Source: Thiobius zoothamnicola (GTDB taxonomy: Bacteria > Pseudomonadota > Gammaproteobacteria > Chromatiales > Chromatiaceae). Taken from it: 64,000 bases of DNA. A program made the position numbers and the translations under genes. The stretch lies in contig OY782758.1 in the NCBI GenBank assembly GCA_963678215.1, forward strand, positions 1,736,001 to 1,800,000. Direction: 5' to 3'. Under the pieces are notes generated by a model, which saw only the letters and a list, made by a program, of their open reading frames with translations, was not told the DNA's origin and did not search any database. Each line of letters opens with the position of its first letter. Positions within the stretch are counted from its first letter, which is position 1. Shown one piece after another: positions 7,357-17,232 of this stretch.

Positions 7357-8574
7357 TTATCTGACCATCAAATTCATATCCAGAATCGGCATCAGAATCG
7401 CCAACACAATCGTTAACACGATTCCTCCCATGATTAATACCATGAGAGGTTCAAACATACCGAGTGCTGTTTCAATCACAACATGATTGTCTTTTTCCTG
7501 CACATTAGCCGCATGCACCATCATGTCCCCCAAGTTGCCGCTGGCTTCGCCGCTGGCGATCAGGTTAAGCGTCAGCGGTTCAAAATAACCCGTGATTTCA
7601 AGCGCGCGTTTTAACGTCATGCCTTCTTTGATACGGGATTCCGCTGCTTGAATCGCCGTTTTTATCGGTATCAAGGTCACCACATTCGCTGCAATATTAA
7701 TGGCTTCAGCCGCCGGTACATTGCTGTTGAGCAACATGCCGCAAGTGCGGCTGAAACGTGCTGCAGCCACTTTGCGCATAAAGTCGCCGATACCGGGCAG
7801 TTTCAGTATTGCTTTATGGATGAATGCGCGGAAGTCTCGGAAACGGAGGGCGTACAAATAAGCGAATAAAAATAAAGCCAGCGCCAACAACAGCACCAAG
7901 CCATTCGCCCGGAAAAAATCACTGAGGGCGATCAGACCGAGTGTCAGGGAAGGCAGCGTTTGCTGCATGGATGCAAAGACTTGCACGACCTGGGGTACGA
8001 CATAAACCAGCAACGCCACGATGACCAGAAAGGCGACGAGCGTGACAATGATGGGGTACAGCATTGCCATTTGCAGTTTTTGCCGTGCTTGATAAGTTGA
8101 TTCAGCATATTCCGCCAAGCGCTCCATCACTTCGACCAAATGACCGGAATGTTCGCCAGCAGCGATTGTCGGCACGTAATAATCCGGGAAGCCATGCGCG
8201 TGTGACGCCATCGCGTTCGCCAGGGTATGGCCTTCAGAGACTTTGGCGCGGATGGCGCGGATCAGGTTGGCGATGGATTTTCTTTTGGTCTGATTGGCCG
8301 CATTGTCCAGGGCTTGTTCGACAGGCAGGCCGGATTTGAGTAATACCGCCAGTTGTATGGAAAATAACGCCAGATCTTTGGGATTGGTCTGGCGACGTAG
8401 TCGCCATAGAGAAGCGTTTGTTTGTTGGGGTTGTTCAGTGACCGGAACAACCTCCAATGGTGTATAAGACTGAGCACGCAGTTTGTTACGTATCTGGCGG
8501 GATGAGTCGCCTTCCATCACGCCTTTGCGTACTTTGCCTTGCTGATCCAGCGCCCGCCAACTAAAAGCCGCCAA
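7357..8574 (-). CDS. gspF: type II secretion inner-membrane protein GspF
   Basis: A 405-residue polytopic platform protein that contacts the ATPase GspE and the pseudopilus. It has two copies of the T2SF domain, the first around PKDLALFSIQLAVLLKSGLPVEQAL and the second around FSRTCGMLLNSNVPAAEAI. Each is followed by hydrophobic segments (MLYPIIVTLVAFLVIVALLV; MFEPLMVLIMGGIVLTIVLA), giving the usual three membrane spans. The length is normal for the family. It lies 18 bp after gspE and 64 bp before gspG, all in one operon. Confidence 0.95.
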   Translation of the reverse strand: MAAFSWRALDQQGKVRKGVMEGDSSRQIRNKLRAQSYTPLEVVPVTEQPQQTNASLWRLRRQTNPKDLALFSIQLAVLLKSGLPVEQALDNAANQTKRKSIANLIRAIRAKVSEGHTLANAMASHAHGFPDYYVPTIAAGEHSGHLVEVMERLAEYAESTYQARQKLQMAMLYPIIVTLVAFLVIVALLVYVVPQVVQVFASMQQTLPSLTLGLIALSDFFRANGLVLLLALALFLFAYLYALRFRDFRAFIHKAILKLPGIGDFMRKVAAARFSRTCGMLLNSNVPAAEAINIAANVVTLIPIKTAIQAAESRIKEGMTLKRALEITGYFEPLTLNLIASGEASGNLGDMMVHAANVQEKDNHVVIETALGMFEPLMVLIMGGIVLTIVLAILMPILDMNLMVR

Positions 8575-8592
8575 CCAAGTTCTCCTTTGCGA

Positions 8593-10122
8593 TTAAACGC
8601 CGGTTACCCGCAAAACCTCTTCATAAGACGTTTTGCGTTGTTTCACCAAATCAATGGCGGAATCGACCAGAGAAGGCACAGTCTTGCGCACATGCCGCAG
8701 CATGTCGCTTTCGCTGGATCCGGCATGGACATGCGCGCGCAGTTCGTCATCCATTTCGATCAGTTCATACACGCCGATTCGACCCCGGTATCCGGTATTG
8801 CTGCATTCGGGACAACCCACCGGGCGTAATAACTTGATGGGTTGAGTCAGCTTCATGCGTTGACATTCGGCTTGATTGGGGAAATAAGGTTCCGCGCATG
8901 CCGGGCACAACAACCGGGTCAGACGCTGTGCCAAGATGCCGGATAAACTGGAAGCCAGGAGAAAAGGTTCCACGCCCATATCACGCAGTCGGGTAATGGC
9001 ACCAATCGCCGTATTGGTATGCAGGGTGGAGAACACCATATGGCCCGTCAAACTGGCTTGCACGGCGATTTCGGAGGTCTCGATATCCCGAATTTCGCCC
9101 ACCATCACCACATCCGGATCCTGGCGTAGGATGGCGCGTAAGCCATGCGCGAAAGTCATGCCGATTTTGGCGTTCATTTGCGTTTGATTGATGCCTTCAA
9201 GGTCATATTCAACCGGATCTTCGACTGTCATGATATTGCGCTTGTGGTCGTTCAAACGCACCAACGAGGCATACAGGGTGGTCGTTTTACCGGAACCGGT
9301 CGGGCCAGTGACCAGAAACATGCCATGTGGCTTACGGATAATGCGATCCAGAATATTCTCCGTCGCCTTCGGCATGCCAAGATCGCCAAGGTCCAAGCGG
9401 CCAGCGCTTTTATCCAATAAACGCAGCACCGCCCGCTCGCCAGTCCCGGATGGCATGGTGGACACGCGAACATCCACTTGCCGGCCTCCCAAGCGCAAAG
9501 CGATTCTGCCATCCTGCGGCAGACGTTTTTCCGCGATATCCAGGCGTGCCATGACTTTGATGCGCGAAATCAACAGCGGTGCCAGGGTGCGTTTGCCACG
9601 CATGATTTCCTGCAATTCGCCATCCACGCGCATCCGCACGCGCAGATAATCCTCATACTGTTCTATGTGTAAATCCGAGGCATTGACCCGCACCGCCGCT
9701 GTGAACAAGGCATTCAGCAAACGGATGACCGGCGCATCTTCAATGCTGTCCAGCAAATCTTCCGGCTGGTCATTCAGTTCGCCGACCAGCCGGTCAAAAT
9801 CCAGTGTGACTTCATGACCAATTTCGCCGATGGAGGTCATTGCCTGAGTGGCTTTGGAATCATGCTGCTCTTGCAGGTGGATATCAAATGTTTCGTCATC
9901 AATCGGCGTCAGGTGACAAACCTGGCCTAGTTGACGCTGCGCTTCATGCACGGCGCGCAAATGCGCATTGGGACGACATTCCAGCACCAAATCGCCAGTA
10001 TGCGTGGTACGTGCCAAAACGCCGTGACGTTTGGAGTAAGCGAGACTTAATAAAGGCGCGACGGTCTCCTCATCCGCCGCGTCAGGTGCAAGTGCTGTTG
10101 GCATGTCATCCAATTCAACCAT
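8593..10122 (-). CDS. gspE: type II secretion ATPase GspE
   Basis: A 509-residue cytoplasmic hexameric ATPase that powers pseudopilus assembly. It contains Walker A (TGPTGSGKTTTLYAS), an Asp box (EDPVEYDLEGINQTQ), Walker B (LRQDPDVVMVGEIRD) and a His box (STLHTNTA). A tetracysteine zinc element (CPAC ... CPEC) lies near residue 400. The N1E region binds GspL. An upstream TTG would extend the protein nine codons into gspD; I prefer the ATG at 10122, preceded by GAGG. It follows gspD with a 13-bp gap. Confidence 0.95.
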   Translation of the reverse strand: MVELDDMPTALAPDAADEETVAPLLSLAYSKRHGVLARTTHTGDLVLECRPNAHLRAVHEAQRQLGQVCHLTPIDDETFDIHLQEQHDSKATQAMTSIGEIGHEVTLDFDRLVGELNDQPEDLLDSIEDAPVIRLLNALFTAAVRVNASDLHIEQYEDYLRVRMRVDGELQEIMRGKRTLAPLLISRIKVMARLDIAEKRLPQDGRIALRLGGRQVDVRVSTMPSGTGERAVLRLLDKSAGRLDLGDLGMPKATENILDRIIRKPHGMFLVTGPTGSGKTTTLYASLVRLNDHKRNIMTVEDPVEYDLEGINQTQMNAKIGMTFAHGLRAILRQDPDVVMVGEIRDIETSEIAVQASLTGHMVFSTLHTNTAIGAITRLRDMGVEPFLLASSLSGILAQRLTRLLCPACAEPYFPNQAECQRMKLTQPIKLLRPVGCPECSNTGYRGRIGVYELIEMDDELRAHVHAGSSESDMLRHVRKTVPSLVDSAIDLVKQRKTSYEEVLRVTGV

Positions 10123-10135
10123 GATGTATTCCGCC

Positions 10136-12115
10136 TCAATAATCGTCAAACGGATGGGGCGACGGTTGTTTCACCACTTTTTGGGGTGTTGGCGCTGGTG
10201 GTTGAGTGGGTGGTATCGACGTTGCCGCAGGCGGTTTCGCCACACTATCGATGGATGGTTTCGCCTGTGGCGGTTTTTTCGGTATTGGTTCCAGTACGGG
10301 CACGTCCGTATCCGGGAGTAATTTCAGACCTTGTTGGTATTGCTGAAGCTGTTGTTCACGCAACTCCTGGTATTTTTGTTCGCTTAATAAGCGGCTGCTT
10401 TCTTCATCCCGCAGAATCTTGGGGCGGATGAAAATCATGAGATTACGCTTCTCTTTGGAGGCTTCACGGTAATTGAACAATTCGCCGACAATGGGAATGT
10501 CGCCCAGCAAAGGCACTTTGACCCGGCTTTCACGCAAAGTGTCATCAATCAAACCGCCCAACACCAGAATATTGCCATCCTCCACGACCACGCTGGTTTT
10601 GATGCTGCGTACGCTGGTCACGACATCCGTAGTGCCGAATTGCGCTGCGGCACCGGGTAACAGGCTGGAAATCTGCTGATCAATGTCCAGACGAATCGCC
10701 GAACCAAAATTGATTTGCGGCGTCAGTTTCATGATCAAGCCGACATTGCTGCGCTCAATCGTGGTGAACGGATTTTCCGGAGTGGACGAATTGCTGGCTC
10801 CTGTATAAGAACCGGTGACGAAAGGCACCTCGCTGCCCACGTTGATTTCCGCTTCGGCATTATCCATGGTGATCAGGCTGGGTGTTGAAATGATATTGGC
10901 ATCGGCATCATTCGCTAACGCTCGCGCCAGTACCCCGATATCCATGCCCTGCCCCACGTTTAAACGACCCACCACATTGCCGAGTTGCAAGGCGCTGGCC
11001 GCGAAAGTGGTGGCGTCGCTTAAGTTGATCAACTCGTTTTGCGCGGCCATCCACTGAACGCCTAAATCACGCGCTTTGTCATCCGTCAATTCAACCACCA
11101 GGCTTTCGACCAATACTTGAGCGCGACGCACATCCAGCGAGTCAATCACGCTTTGTATCTCGGCATGTTGGTCTGGCCTGGCGGTGATCAACAAGGCGTT
11201 GGTGTCTTCATCCGCCTGAATGCCAAGCTTGCGCTCTGAATCGGTTGATCCGGCTTGTTTGCCATTTGTTTCCGTATATTTATCCGACATGGTGTTGCGC
11301 AACACCTCGGCCAAATCAGATGCTTTGGCAAACTTCAGATAAATCACGCGGGTTTCGCCTTTGTGTTCGACCTTCACATCCATCTGGTTGACCAGTTCGC
11401 GCAATTTCTGGCGCAGGTATTTATTGCCAATCATCAGGATGGTGTTGGAGCGATCATCCGCCGCCAGTTTGACGGAGCCCGATGCATTTTTATTGTTCTG
11501 CGCCAATAAAGGTTGCAATATTTTGGTGACTTGGGATGCGGCGGCGAATTTGAGCCGGATGGCCTCCAAGCTGCCATCGTCTTTCACATCAAGCCGTTTG
11601 ACAATTTCGATCAAGCGTTTGATGCGGCGGCCCGTATCCGAAACCACCAGCGTATTGGAACCGTCATGCGCCGCCAAATGGCCGGTTTTGGAGACCAAAG
11701 GGCGTAAAGACGGTACCAGTTGCACGGCCTTGACATTGATCACCGGAATAACCCGCACCTGCATTTCACCTTCGGCATTCACCGAAGAACTGACCGAAGC
11801 GCCTTGCACGCCTTCATTCGCGGGCAAAATGTTGACGACATCCCCTTCCTGCACGGCGACATAGCCATGTACTTTCATGATGGACAGGAAAATCTCGTAG
11901 ACACCTTCGGGTTCAATCGGGGTGGATGACACTAAGGTCACTTTGCCTTTTACCCGGGGATCGATAATAAAGTTTTTGCCGGTGACATCCGACACCATAT
12001 CAATCACTGATCGAATGTCGGCGTTTTTCAGGTTGAAGCTGACCGGCTGGGCATGGATGCCGAACGAAAGTACTGTCAGACAGACAAGTAACCAGGATAT
12101 TTGACGGGCTACCAC
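10136..12115 (-). CDS. gspD: type II secretion outer-membrane secretin GspD
   Basis: A 659-residue secretin forming the outer-membrane channel. A signal peptide (MVARQISWLLVCLTVLSFG) precedes the N0 domain (VSFNLKNADIRSVIDMVSDV). Three N1-N3 repeats follow, and the secretin core starts near residue 340 (RRAQVLVESLVVELTDD; VPFVTGSYTG; LGGLIDDTLRES). The C-terminal 70 residues are Pro/Gln/Lys-rich, consistent with a pilotin-binding S-domain or simple linker; no pilotin gene is visible here. It lies 113 bp after gspC. Confidence 0.95.
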   Translation of the reverse strand: MVARQISWLLVCLTVLSFGIHAQPVSFNLKNADIRSVIDMVSDVTGKNFIIDPRVKGKVTLVSSTPIEPEGVYEIFLSIMKVHGYVAVQEGDVVNILPANEGVQGASVSSSVNAEGEMQVRVIPVINVKAVQLVPSLRPLVSKTGHLAAHDGSNTLVVSDTGRRIKRLIEIVKRLDVKDDGSLEAIRLKFAAASQVTKILQPLLAQNNKNASGSVKLAADDRSNTILMIGNKYLRQKLRELVNQMDVKVEHKGETRVIYLKFAKASDLAEVLRNTMSDKYTETNGKQAGSTDSERKLGIQADEDTNALLITARPDQHAEIQSVIDSLDVRRAQVLVESLVVELTDDKARDLGVQWMAAQNELINLSDATTFAASALQLGNVVGRLNVGQGMDIGVLARALANDADANIISTPSLITMDNAEAEINVGSEVPFVTGSYTGASNSSTPENPFTTIERSNVGLIMKLTPQINFGSAIRLDIDQQISSLLPGAAAQFGTTDVVTSVRSIKTSVVVEDGNILVLGGLIDDTLRESRVKVPLLGDIPIVGELFNYREASKEKRNLMIFIRPKILRDEESSRLLSEQKYQELREQQLQQYQQGLKLLPDTDVPVLEPIPKKPPQAKPSIDSVAKPPAATSIPPTQPPAPTPQKVVKQPSPHPFDDY

Positions 12116-12228
12116 GATCCCCCCTTTTTATGTTGACGGCAAAAAGCGCTGAGCATACTTAACATCTGAACGAATATGTTGGATGCATGCGGTGATGGAC
12201 TTAACCAAGTGTTAACTGAAAGTATCAC

Positions 12229-13107
12229 CTACATCTCCAAATAGATATTCATAGACCGGGTGACGCCTTTACGCTCCAACATCACGGCGAACCGGTCTTC
12301 TTCGCTGAGTATTTTGATCAATGTCGGTAATTGTTTAATATCATTCAGGGCGATGTCATTCAGCGACAATAAAATATCTTTGTCTTGCAAACCAATCTCA
12401 TCAATCAATGTCGGATCGCTGCCCCGTGAAACCTGTATGCCATAAACGCTGCCATTACGCATGACCGGTTTGCCACGTAGCAAACGCGCCAGGGCCATGG
12501 GATTATCTTTAAGTTGTTTACGGTAACGCGCCAATTTCCGGGTGACTTGAGGCGTTTTGACGACGACTGGCTCGCCTGCCAAAGCGGATGGGTTTCCGGC
12601 ATTCGCGGACAATCCCAGGTTATCTTTCGGCAAGGCTAACAGTTCGTGGAAATTACCATGCAATAAGAGCACATGATGCGGATAAATTTCATCCAGCGTA
12701 ATGCCTGGACTGACTTGTTCACCAACGCGATAGACCTGCGGCGTCGCATTGGGTGGTGAGATCAGCGCGGAGCCTTGTTTGGGGTCCACGCCTGCGATAA
12801 CGCCATGCAGCAATAAATTGGAATTTCGGCGCACCGGTTTATCCACTTTGACCGGTATTTTTTGCTCCACTTCAAATAAATCATAGGCCTCGGCTTGCTT
12901 GGGTGCGGCAACAGGTGTGGCTTTTTTTTCTGGCTCAATGACGGCTGGTGCTTCAGGCGGCTGATCCGTATCCGATAAAAACCAAGTCATGGTCGCAAGT
13001 TGCCAGGCCAATAAAATCACGCCTACGATTAAAAGCCCACGCGGTAAATATTTACCCACCGATCGCCGACGGAACATGGAGAAATTGATATTGATTTTTT
13101 CTGACAT
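12229..13107 (-). CDS. gspC: type II secretion protein GspC
   Basis: A 292-residue bitopic inner-membrane protein that links the platform to the secretin. A short cytoplasmic N-terminus is followed by one membrane segment (RGLLIVGVILLAWQLATMTW), a Pro/Lys-rich linker, and the homology region (LLLHGVIAG, then SALISP and YRVGEQVSPGITLDEIYPHHVLL). A C-terminal PDZ domain (GIQVSRGSDPTLIDEIGLQDKDILLSLN) completes it. A GTG seven codons upstream is possible; the ATG at 13107 is preferred. gspN lies 37 bp upstream. Confidence 0.93.
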   Translation of the reverse strand: MSEKININFSMFRRRSVGKYLPRGLLIVGVILLAWQLATMTWFLSDTDQPPEAPAVIEPEKKATPVAAPKQAEAYDLFEVEQKIPVKVDKPVRRNSNLLLHGVIAGVDPKQGSALISPPNATPQVYRVGEQVSPGITLDEIYPHHVLLLHGNFHELLALPKDNLGLSANAGNPSALAGEPVVVKTPQVTRKLARYRKQLKDNPMALARLLRGKPVMRNGSVYGIQVSRGSDPTLIDEIGLQDKDILLSLNDIALNDIKQLPTLIKILSEEDRFAVMLERKGVTRSMNIYLEM

Positions 13108-13144
13108 ACGCCTGTCAAGACCTTTCACTGCGGCGGCAGCGTGA

Positions 13145-13948
13145 TTATCTCAATCTCCCGCTTTGTTGTATAGGATAGTAGCCTTCAGCATCTGGAACGC
13201 CCAATAAACTGAACCAAGTGACCAAGGCATCATCCGCTTGCCTGCCAGGCTTGAGACGCATTATCAGGTTCCATCGGCGGTCAGCCGCTAAAACCCATCG
13301 CCCATCACCCTGTATCCGGCGGCTTCTGGGGTTAAAGGTCAGGATGAGTTTATCGTTTTCCTGGGATATCTGACCGGCCCAATTGCCCAACGCGGATAAT
13401 TCATCAATTTGCAAATCTTTAAGCAACAAACGGCCTTGTATCGATTGGAGCCATTGATCCGCCCACAAGACGTCTTCCAATTCAACCGTTAAATCGCCAC
13501 GCAGGCTGAATGGCGAGAAGGTCGCTAAATACTCGGTAACGCCAGACATCTTTTGCAATGCCAATTTGGCGGTTACGTCATGCAGATGCCAGGCGCCATT
13601 GAACTTTTTGCCCACATAGCCAGTGACTGGCGCACCGTCCAGGCGGAGGTGGATTTGATATTCCCAAACGCCGCGAAATAATGCCCATGGTTTAAAGTGC
13701 CATTGAACCTGAGTCGCTGATAAGGATCGCCATTTAATCCGTTCAGCCCGACCCTGCCATATTGTGCCTTGAACCTGATTGGCACTGAATGTGTCATCTG
13801 TTGGATTCGACGGCAAGAGATAGGTTGCCGGTAACAACATCAATAAAAATAGCGCGTAAGTCAATACTAACAGGCTGAGGTATGCCCAAAAAGCACGTTT
13901 GCGGGCGATCTTTATCAGACTGGCGGCAGCTTGATTTAGCTGCATCAT
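13145..13948 (-). CDS. gspN: type II secretion protein GspN
   Basis: A 267-residue protein with one N-terminal membrane anchor (LSLLVLTYALFLLMLLPATYLL) and a periplasmic domain. The domain shows the GspN pattern of short beta repeats (VQGTIWQGRAERIKW, FSLRGDLTVELEDVLW). GspN is present in some T2SS operons and is not always essential; its exact role is not settled. The start ATG overlaps the gspM stop, implying coupled translation. Recognition rests on position between gspM and gspC plus these motifs. Confidence 0.88.
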   Translation of the reverse strand: MMQLNQAAASLIKIARKRAFWAYLSLLVLTYALFLLMLLPATYLLPSNPTDDTFSANQVQGTIWQGRAERIKWRSLSATQVQWHFKPWALFRGVWEYQIHLRLDGAPVTGYVGKKFNGAWHLHDVTAKLALQKMSGVTEYLATFSPFSLRGDLTVELEDVLWADQWLQSIQGRLLLKDLQIDELSALGNWAGQISQENDKLILTFNPRSRRIQGDGRWVLAADRRWNLIMRLKPGRQADDALVTWFSLLGVPDAEGYYPIQQSGRLR

Positions 13949-14424
13949 TGATTCTCCGTCAACACGAAACGCGCATTCACCCCGCCCGTCGGTTCACGGC
14001 TGATGTTCGCCAAGGCGATCACCACTGTGCTCTGGCGGCGCAATTCATTGAGCCATAATAATAATTGGCGGAAATCCGTTGCTTTGAAACGCAGACGCCA
14101 TTCATTCACTGTGGCGTCGTATTTATTGCTGTCGGGCCGTAAGTTGTATTGTTTTAACGTCGGGCCGAGAATTTCCGGCAAAGATTGATGATTTTGCCCT
14201 CGTAATGCGCGTATTTCAGCGCCGGTCTGCCGTAGCCAACGTAAATCTTGTTCAGCATCCAGCACGCGTTGGTGTTGTAATGCCATGTCTTCAGCCATTG
14301 GCGCCCATAACTGAAAATAAAGCGCCAGGGCCAGCATTGCCAACATGACCCAGACCAGGGTTTTCTGATGTAGTCCGCTGAGTGAGGCATACCAAGCCTG
14401 GATGTATTCCTGTATCCGGCTCAT
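13945..14424 (-). CDS. gspM: type II secretion protein GspM
   Basis: A 159-residue inner-membrane protein that pairs with GspL. It has a short cytoplasmic N-terminus, one membrane helix (LVWVMLAMLALALYFQLWAP), and a ferredoxin-like periplasmic domain (EWRLRFKATDFRQLLLWLNEL). Its start overlaps the gspL stop by 4 bp and its stop overlaps gspN, so the L-M-N block is tightly coupled. Confidence 0.9.
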   Translation of the reverse strand: MSRIQEYIQAWYASLSGLHQKTLVWVMLAMLALALYFQLWAPMAEDMALQHQRVLDAEQDLRWLRQTGAEIRALRGQNHQSLPEILGPTLKQYNLRPDSNKYDATVNEWRLRFKATDFRQLLLWLNELRRQSTVVIALANISREPTGGVNARFVLTENQ

Positions 14425-15650
14425 TGGGATCGGACCGTCATTTCAATATTGGTGCGATACAGCGCGTCGCTTCTTCTGATTGGCCCGCGACGCACGGCGA
14501 TTTCAGGCAATTGGCGTAATTGTTTGGTGATTTGATCAATATCATGTTGGGAATCCACCAGCAAATCAATGCGCAGTTTACCTTTTTGGAAAGTCATGCG
14601 ATCTATTTTGCCTTTGCCATAACGTTGCAACACGGTGCCGACATTCGCCAGCATAGCGACAAAATCACTGGCGCGGGCAGCCGCATGGTCCTGCATGCGT
14701 TGTAACTGCTGCTGCATTTGAATTTTCGGGTCTTCGACATGTTTGGCTTTAGGAAAAACAGACCGGTAAATTTGTTCTGCCTGTTGCGTTAAGTGGCGAT
14801 GTTCCTGCTTCAATGCATCGGTGCGTAACCACAGACTTGATAAGCCGATGGCAAAGACGAGTAATCCCAGATAGATCACATATTGATAGGCGCGCCATAA
14901 ATGGGACAGTAGTGCGCCAGACTGATCATATTGACCTTGCAGTAGATTAATCGTGAGATTGTTTGGGCGATTTTGCAATAAATGCGCAAATGTCCGTTCG
15001 ACAGATTGCGGATCACCTTGGTAAACAGGATGTATCCTGGCTTGCTCATACAGAGCTGGAATGGTTTCCCGGTTAGTCTGGCGCAAATCCCAAATCGGCA
15101 GTTCACAGACATATTCATCCTGTTGACGGTTCAGGTAAAGCTGCAGGCAGGCGGACAACACCTCAAAACGTCCTCCCAATGCCTCCTCCGAACCACCGGA
15201 TAATTGGATGAAAAATCCTTCATCACGCAGTATTAATCCCTGTTCATCGCTTGATAGCAGACAAGCCTCAGGTAATAAGACCTCTGGGCGCAAATTCAAG
15301 GTCTGGATTTGCTGTAAATAATCCTGCATAGCGTCATGTGATATGACCGCTGCATGAATTCCGTTCGATGTGCGCCGATAAGCGAAATGGTTTTGCTCTG
15401 CTTCGCTGGCCAAATCTTCTTCCACCGCATAAGGCAGACTGGCGCGGATATGATGATCTGAGCGAGCCGTCAGCTTGACTTCATAACGGGTGATATGGCG
15501 GCAGGGCAACACCACCGTTAAATGTCGGTCGCCAACGAAAGCGGCGACGGCATCTCTATCGATCAGGCCAGATGTTGGTTGACGTTCGGCGCAACTCCAG
15601 AGCAGTGGGCCAGTCTCTCGCCAGTATAGATATAGGTTATTTCTATTCAC
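14421..15650 (-). CDS. gspL: type II secretion protein GspL
   Basis: A 409-residue bitopic protein. The cytoplasmic part (residues 1-240) has an actin-like fold that binds GspE; the segment LPCRHITRYEVKL and the following YAVEEDLASE are typical. One membrane helix (YVIYLGLLVFAIGLSSLWL) is followed by a periplasmic ferredoxin-like domain that pairs with GspM. Start and stop both overlap the neighbouring genes by 4 bp. Confidence 0.92.
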   Translation of the reverse strand: MNRNNLYLYWRETGPLLWSCAERQPTSGLIDRDAVAAFVGDRHLTVVLPCRHITRYEVKLTARSDHHIRASLPYAVEEDLASEAEQNHFAYRRTSNGIHAAVISHDAMQDYLQQIQTLNLRPEVLLPEACLLSSDEQGLILRDEGFFIQLSGGSEEALGGRFEVLSACLQLYLNRQQDEYVCELPIWDLRQTNRETIPALYEQARIHPVYQGDPQSVERTFAHLLQNRPNNLTINLLQGQYDQSGALLSHLWRAYQYVIYLGLLVFAIGLSSLWLRTDALKQEHRHLTQQAEQIYRSVFPKAKHVEDPKIQMQQQLQRMQDHAAARASDFVAMLANVGTVLQRYGKGKIDRMTFQKGKLRIDLLVDSQHDIDQITKQLRQLPEIAVRRGPIRRSDALYRTNIEMTVRSQ

Positions 15651-16597
15651 AAATCAGTTTTGAAGCTACGTTGGATGACGCTGGCGTTTTTTTTATCACG
15701 ATAAATTAACGCCCGTCCGTGCATGTGCTGGGCATCAATATCCACGCTACCGCTCAGTAGAAAAAACTGGCTGGCGACGGAAATCGAAGCCTTGTCCAGT
15801 TTAGGCAATGAGGGCATGTTACCGTGGTAGTCACGTCGGAACTGGATAAATTTGCTGACGCCGGGAAAAGGCGTATCCATTCTATAGTCCAGTATGTCTT
15901 CCGCCAATTTTTCGTCCATATCATCCGCTAAACTTTGCAACACGGCTTTGGAGGCGGTGTTCACATTCACCGGGCGGTAACCAGGCAAAGCCGTGATATG
16001 TGGATTGAGTTTTCGCCAGAGTTCTTCAGTCATCCCTTTTACCAGCAACAGCTCAGTTGCGCTGATAAAAGGTCGATCTGCAGTCCGGTAAGGCGGCGAC
16101 AAGTTTAAATAGTAATAATCTTCAGCTCCACCCGGAAAATTTTCGGATTGATCCGCATCCATCCAGTCACGCACCGCATTGGTCACTTCCAGCGCCGTAT
16201 GTCCGTCAACTCCAATGAGTTTCATCAAGCGTTGCAAACGTCGCCCCTCTTCAGCTTGATATTTTCCTTTGACGAGCAGATTATTCAGATTGAAACGTCC
16301 TTGCAGGTCTTCCAGATGACCGGTTATCAAGCCGCGATCCACTTCAACTGGCGCTAAATTCAGCGCCCAACTTTCGTCCAGACTATCCACTGCGCCTTTC
16401 GACAGATCCCGTAACAGAACGGCTTCGGCCCAATCTTCCATAGCCTGGAGATAATCCATGCTTTGACTGGTCTGCAGTCGCAAAGTGGTTTGTTGCATCG
16501 CCGTATGTTGCCACGCCAATAAAGATGTCGTGATGACAGAAACCACTGCTAACACGGATAAAACAGTAATCAATGCCATGCCGTTTTGCCGTTTCAC
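15647..16597 (-). CDS. gspK: type II secretion minor pseudopilin GspK
   Basis: A 316-residue minor pseudopilin at the pseudopilus tip. The leader is short (MKRQNG|MALITVLSVLAVVSV) and, as usual for GspK, lacks Glu at +5. The large alpha domain is present (NAVRDWMDADQ, ATELLLVKGMTEELWRKL). The expected region RPVNVNTASKAVLQSLADD carries the helix-hairpin-helix-like motif. It overlaps gspJ upstream and gspL downstream by 4 bp. Confidence 0.93.
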   Translation of the reverse strand: MKRQNGMALITVLSVLAVVSVITTSLLAWQHTAMQQTTLRLQTSQSMDYLQAMEDWAEAVLLRDLSKGAVDSLDESWALNLAPVEVDRGLITGHLEDLQGRFNLNNLLVKGKYQAEEGRRLQRLMKLIGVDGHTALEVTNAVRDWMDADQSENFPGGAEDYYYLNLSPPYRTADRPFISATELLLVKGMTEELWRKLNPHITALPGYRPVNVNTASKAVLQSLADDMDEKLAEDILDYRMDTPFPGVSKFIQFRRDYHGNMPSLPKLDKASISVASQFFLLSGSVDIDAQHMHGRALIYRDKKNASVIQRSFKTDL

Positions 16598-17232
16598 GGC
16601 GTGATATCTCCGGGGGCAGGTAAAATGAGGGTGCGACGTAAGATCTGCTTATCCGTTGATTCAATCGAAAGACGTAACATTTGCGGTAATAAGGCCAAAC
16701 GACTAGTTGAGTCCTTGTCATCTGATAGCGGCCATTCACGATGCCATTCATCACCGTCGAATGCTTCGACTTGAAACTTTGCCAGATTATCCATGAGTTG
16801 GCGTGAATAAAGTTTGCTGTCCTGCGCCCGATCCAGCACGCTCTGGATTATCCGAACCAGCTTACCTTCCTCCATAACGTATCTCAGCCTTAGCAAGCCG
16901 CTTTGCGCGCCTTGGTGCAGAGTGACGTCACCGCCCGTACGGGTGAAAGCAATGCCGCCAGCATGCACCAATTGCAAGGCAGGTTCAAAATCACCGAAGG
17001 GGCTTTTGACTGGGCGCGCCACGATTTGCAACAGGTCACGCTCCATATAGGTCAAAACCCGCTGTAATTCCGCCAAACGATCATATCGCTCATACAATAT
17101 GCCGCGCATGGAAGCCATGTGCGACAAGCCGCCATAAATGGCGGTTGAAATAATGGCGAATACCGCCATGGCGACCAGTAATTCAATCAGGGTGAAGCCC
17201 TGCTGATCAAGTGGGCGGCTGATCACGGTCAT
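16594..17232 (-). CDS. gspJ: type II secretion minor pseudopilin GspJ
   Basis: A 212-residue minor pseudopilin. The prepilin site is QG|FTLIELLVAMAVFAIISTA with Glu at +5, and the body shows the GspJ pattern (LAELQRVLTYMERDLLQIVARP). I start at MTVISRPLDQ because it gives a normal 12-residue leader and has GGAAA-like GGAAA upstream; 40 further upstream codons have no homology. It is the first gene of the T2SS operon. The gspH and gspI pseudopilin genes that normally precede it are absent. Confidence 0.92.
   Translation of the reverse strand: MTVISRPLDQQGFTLIELLVAMAVFAIISTAIYGGLSHMASMRGILYERYDRLAELQRVLTYMERDLLQIVARPVKSPFGDFEPALQLVHAGGIAFTRTGGDVTLHQGAQSGLLRLRYVMEEGKLVRIIQSVLDRAQDSKLYSRQLMDNLAKFQVEAFDGDEWHREWPLSDDKDSTSRLALLPQMLRLSIESTDKQILRRTLILPAPGDITP

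Noticed and set aside
8064..8339. Plus-strand frame opposite gspF
   Set aside because: Lies wholly antisense to a well-supported gene, low-complexity Arg/Trp/Ser composition of a shadow frame.
9188..9649. 153-codon plus-strand frame opposite gspE
   Set aside because: Shadow of the gspE codon pattern; no ribosome site or domain.
11361..11864. 167-codon plus-strand frame opposite gspD
   Set aside because: Antisense shadow without recognisable features.
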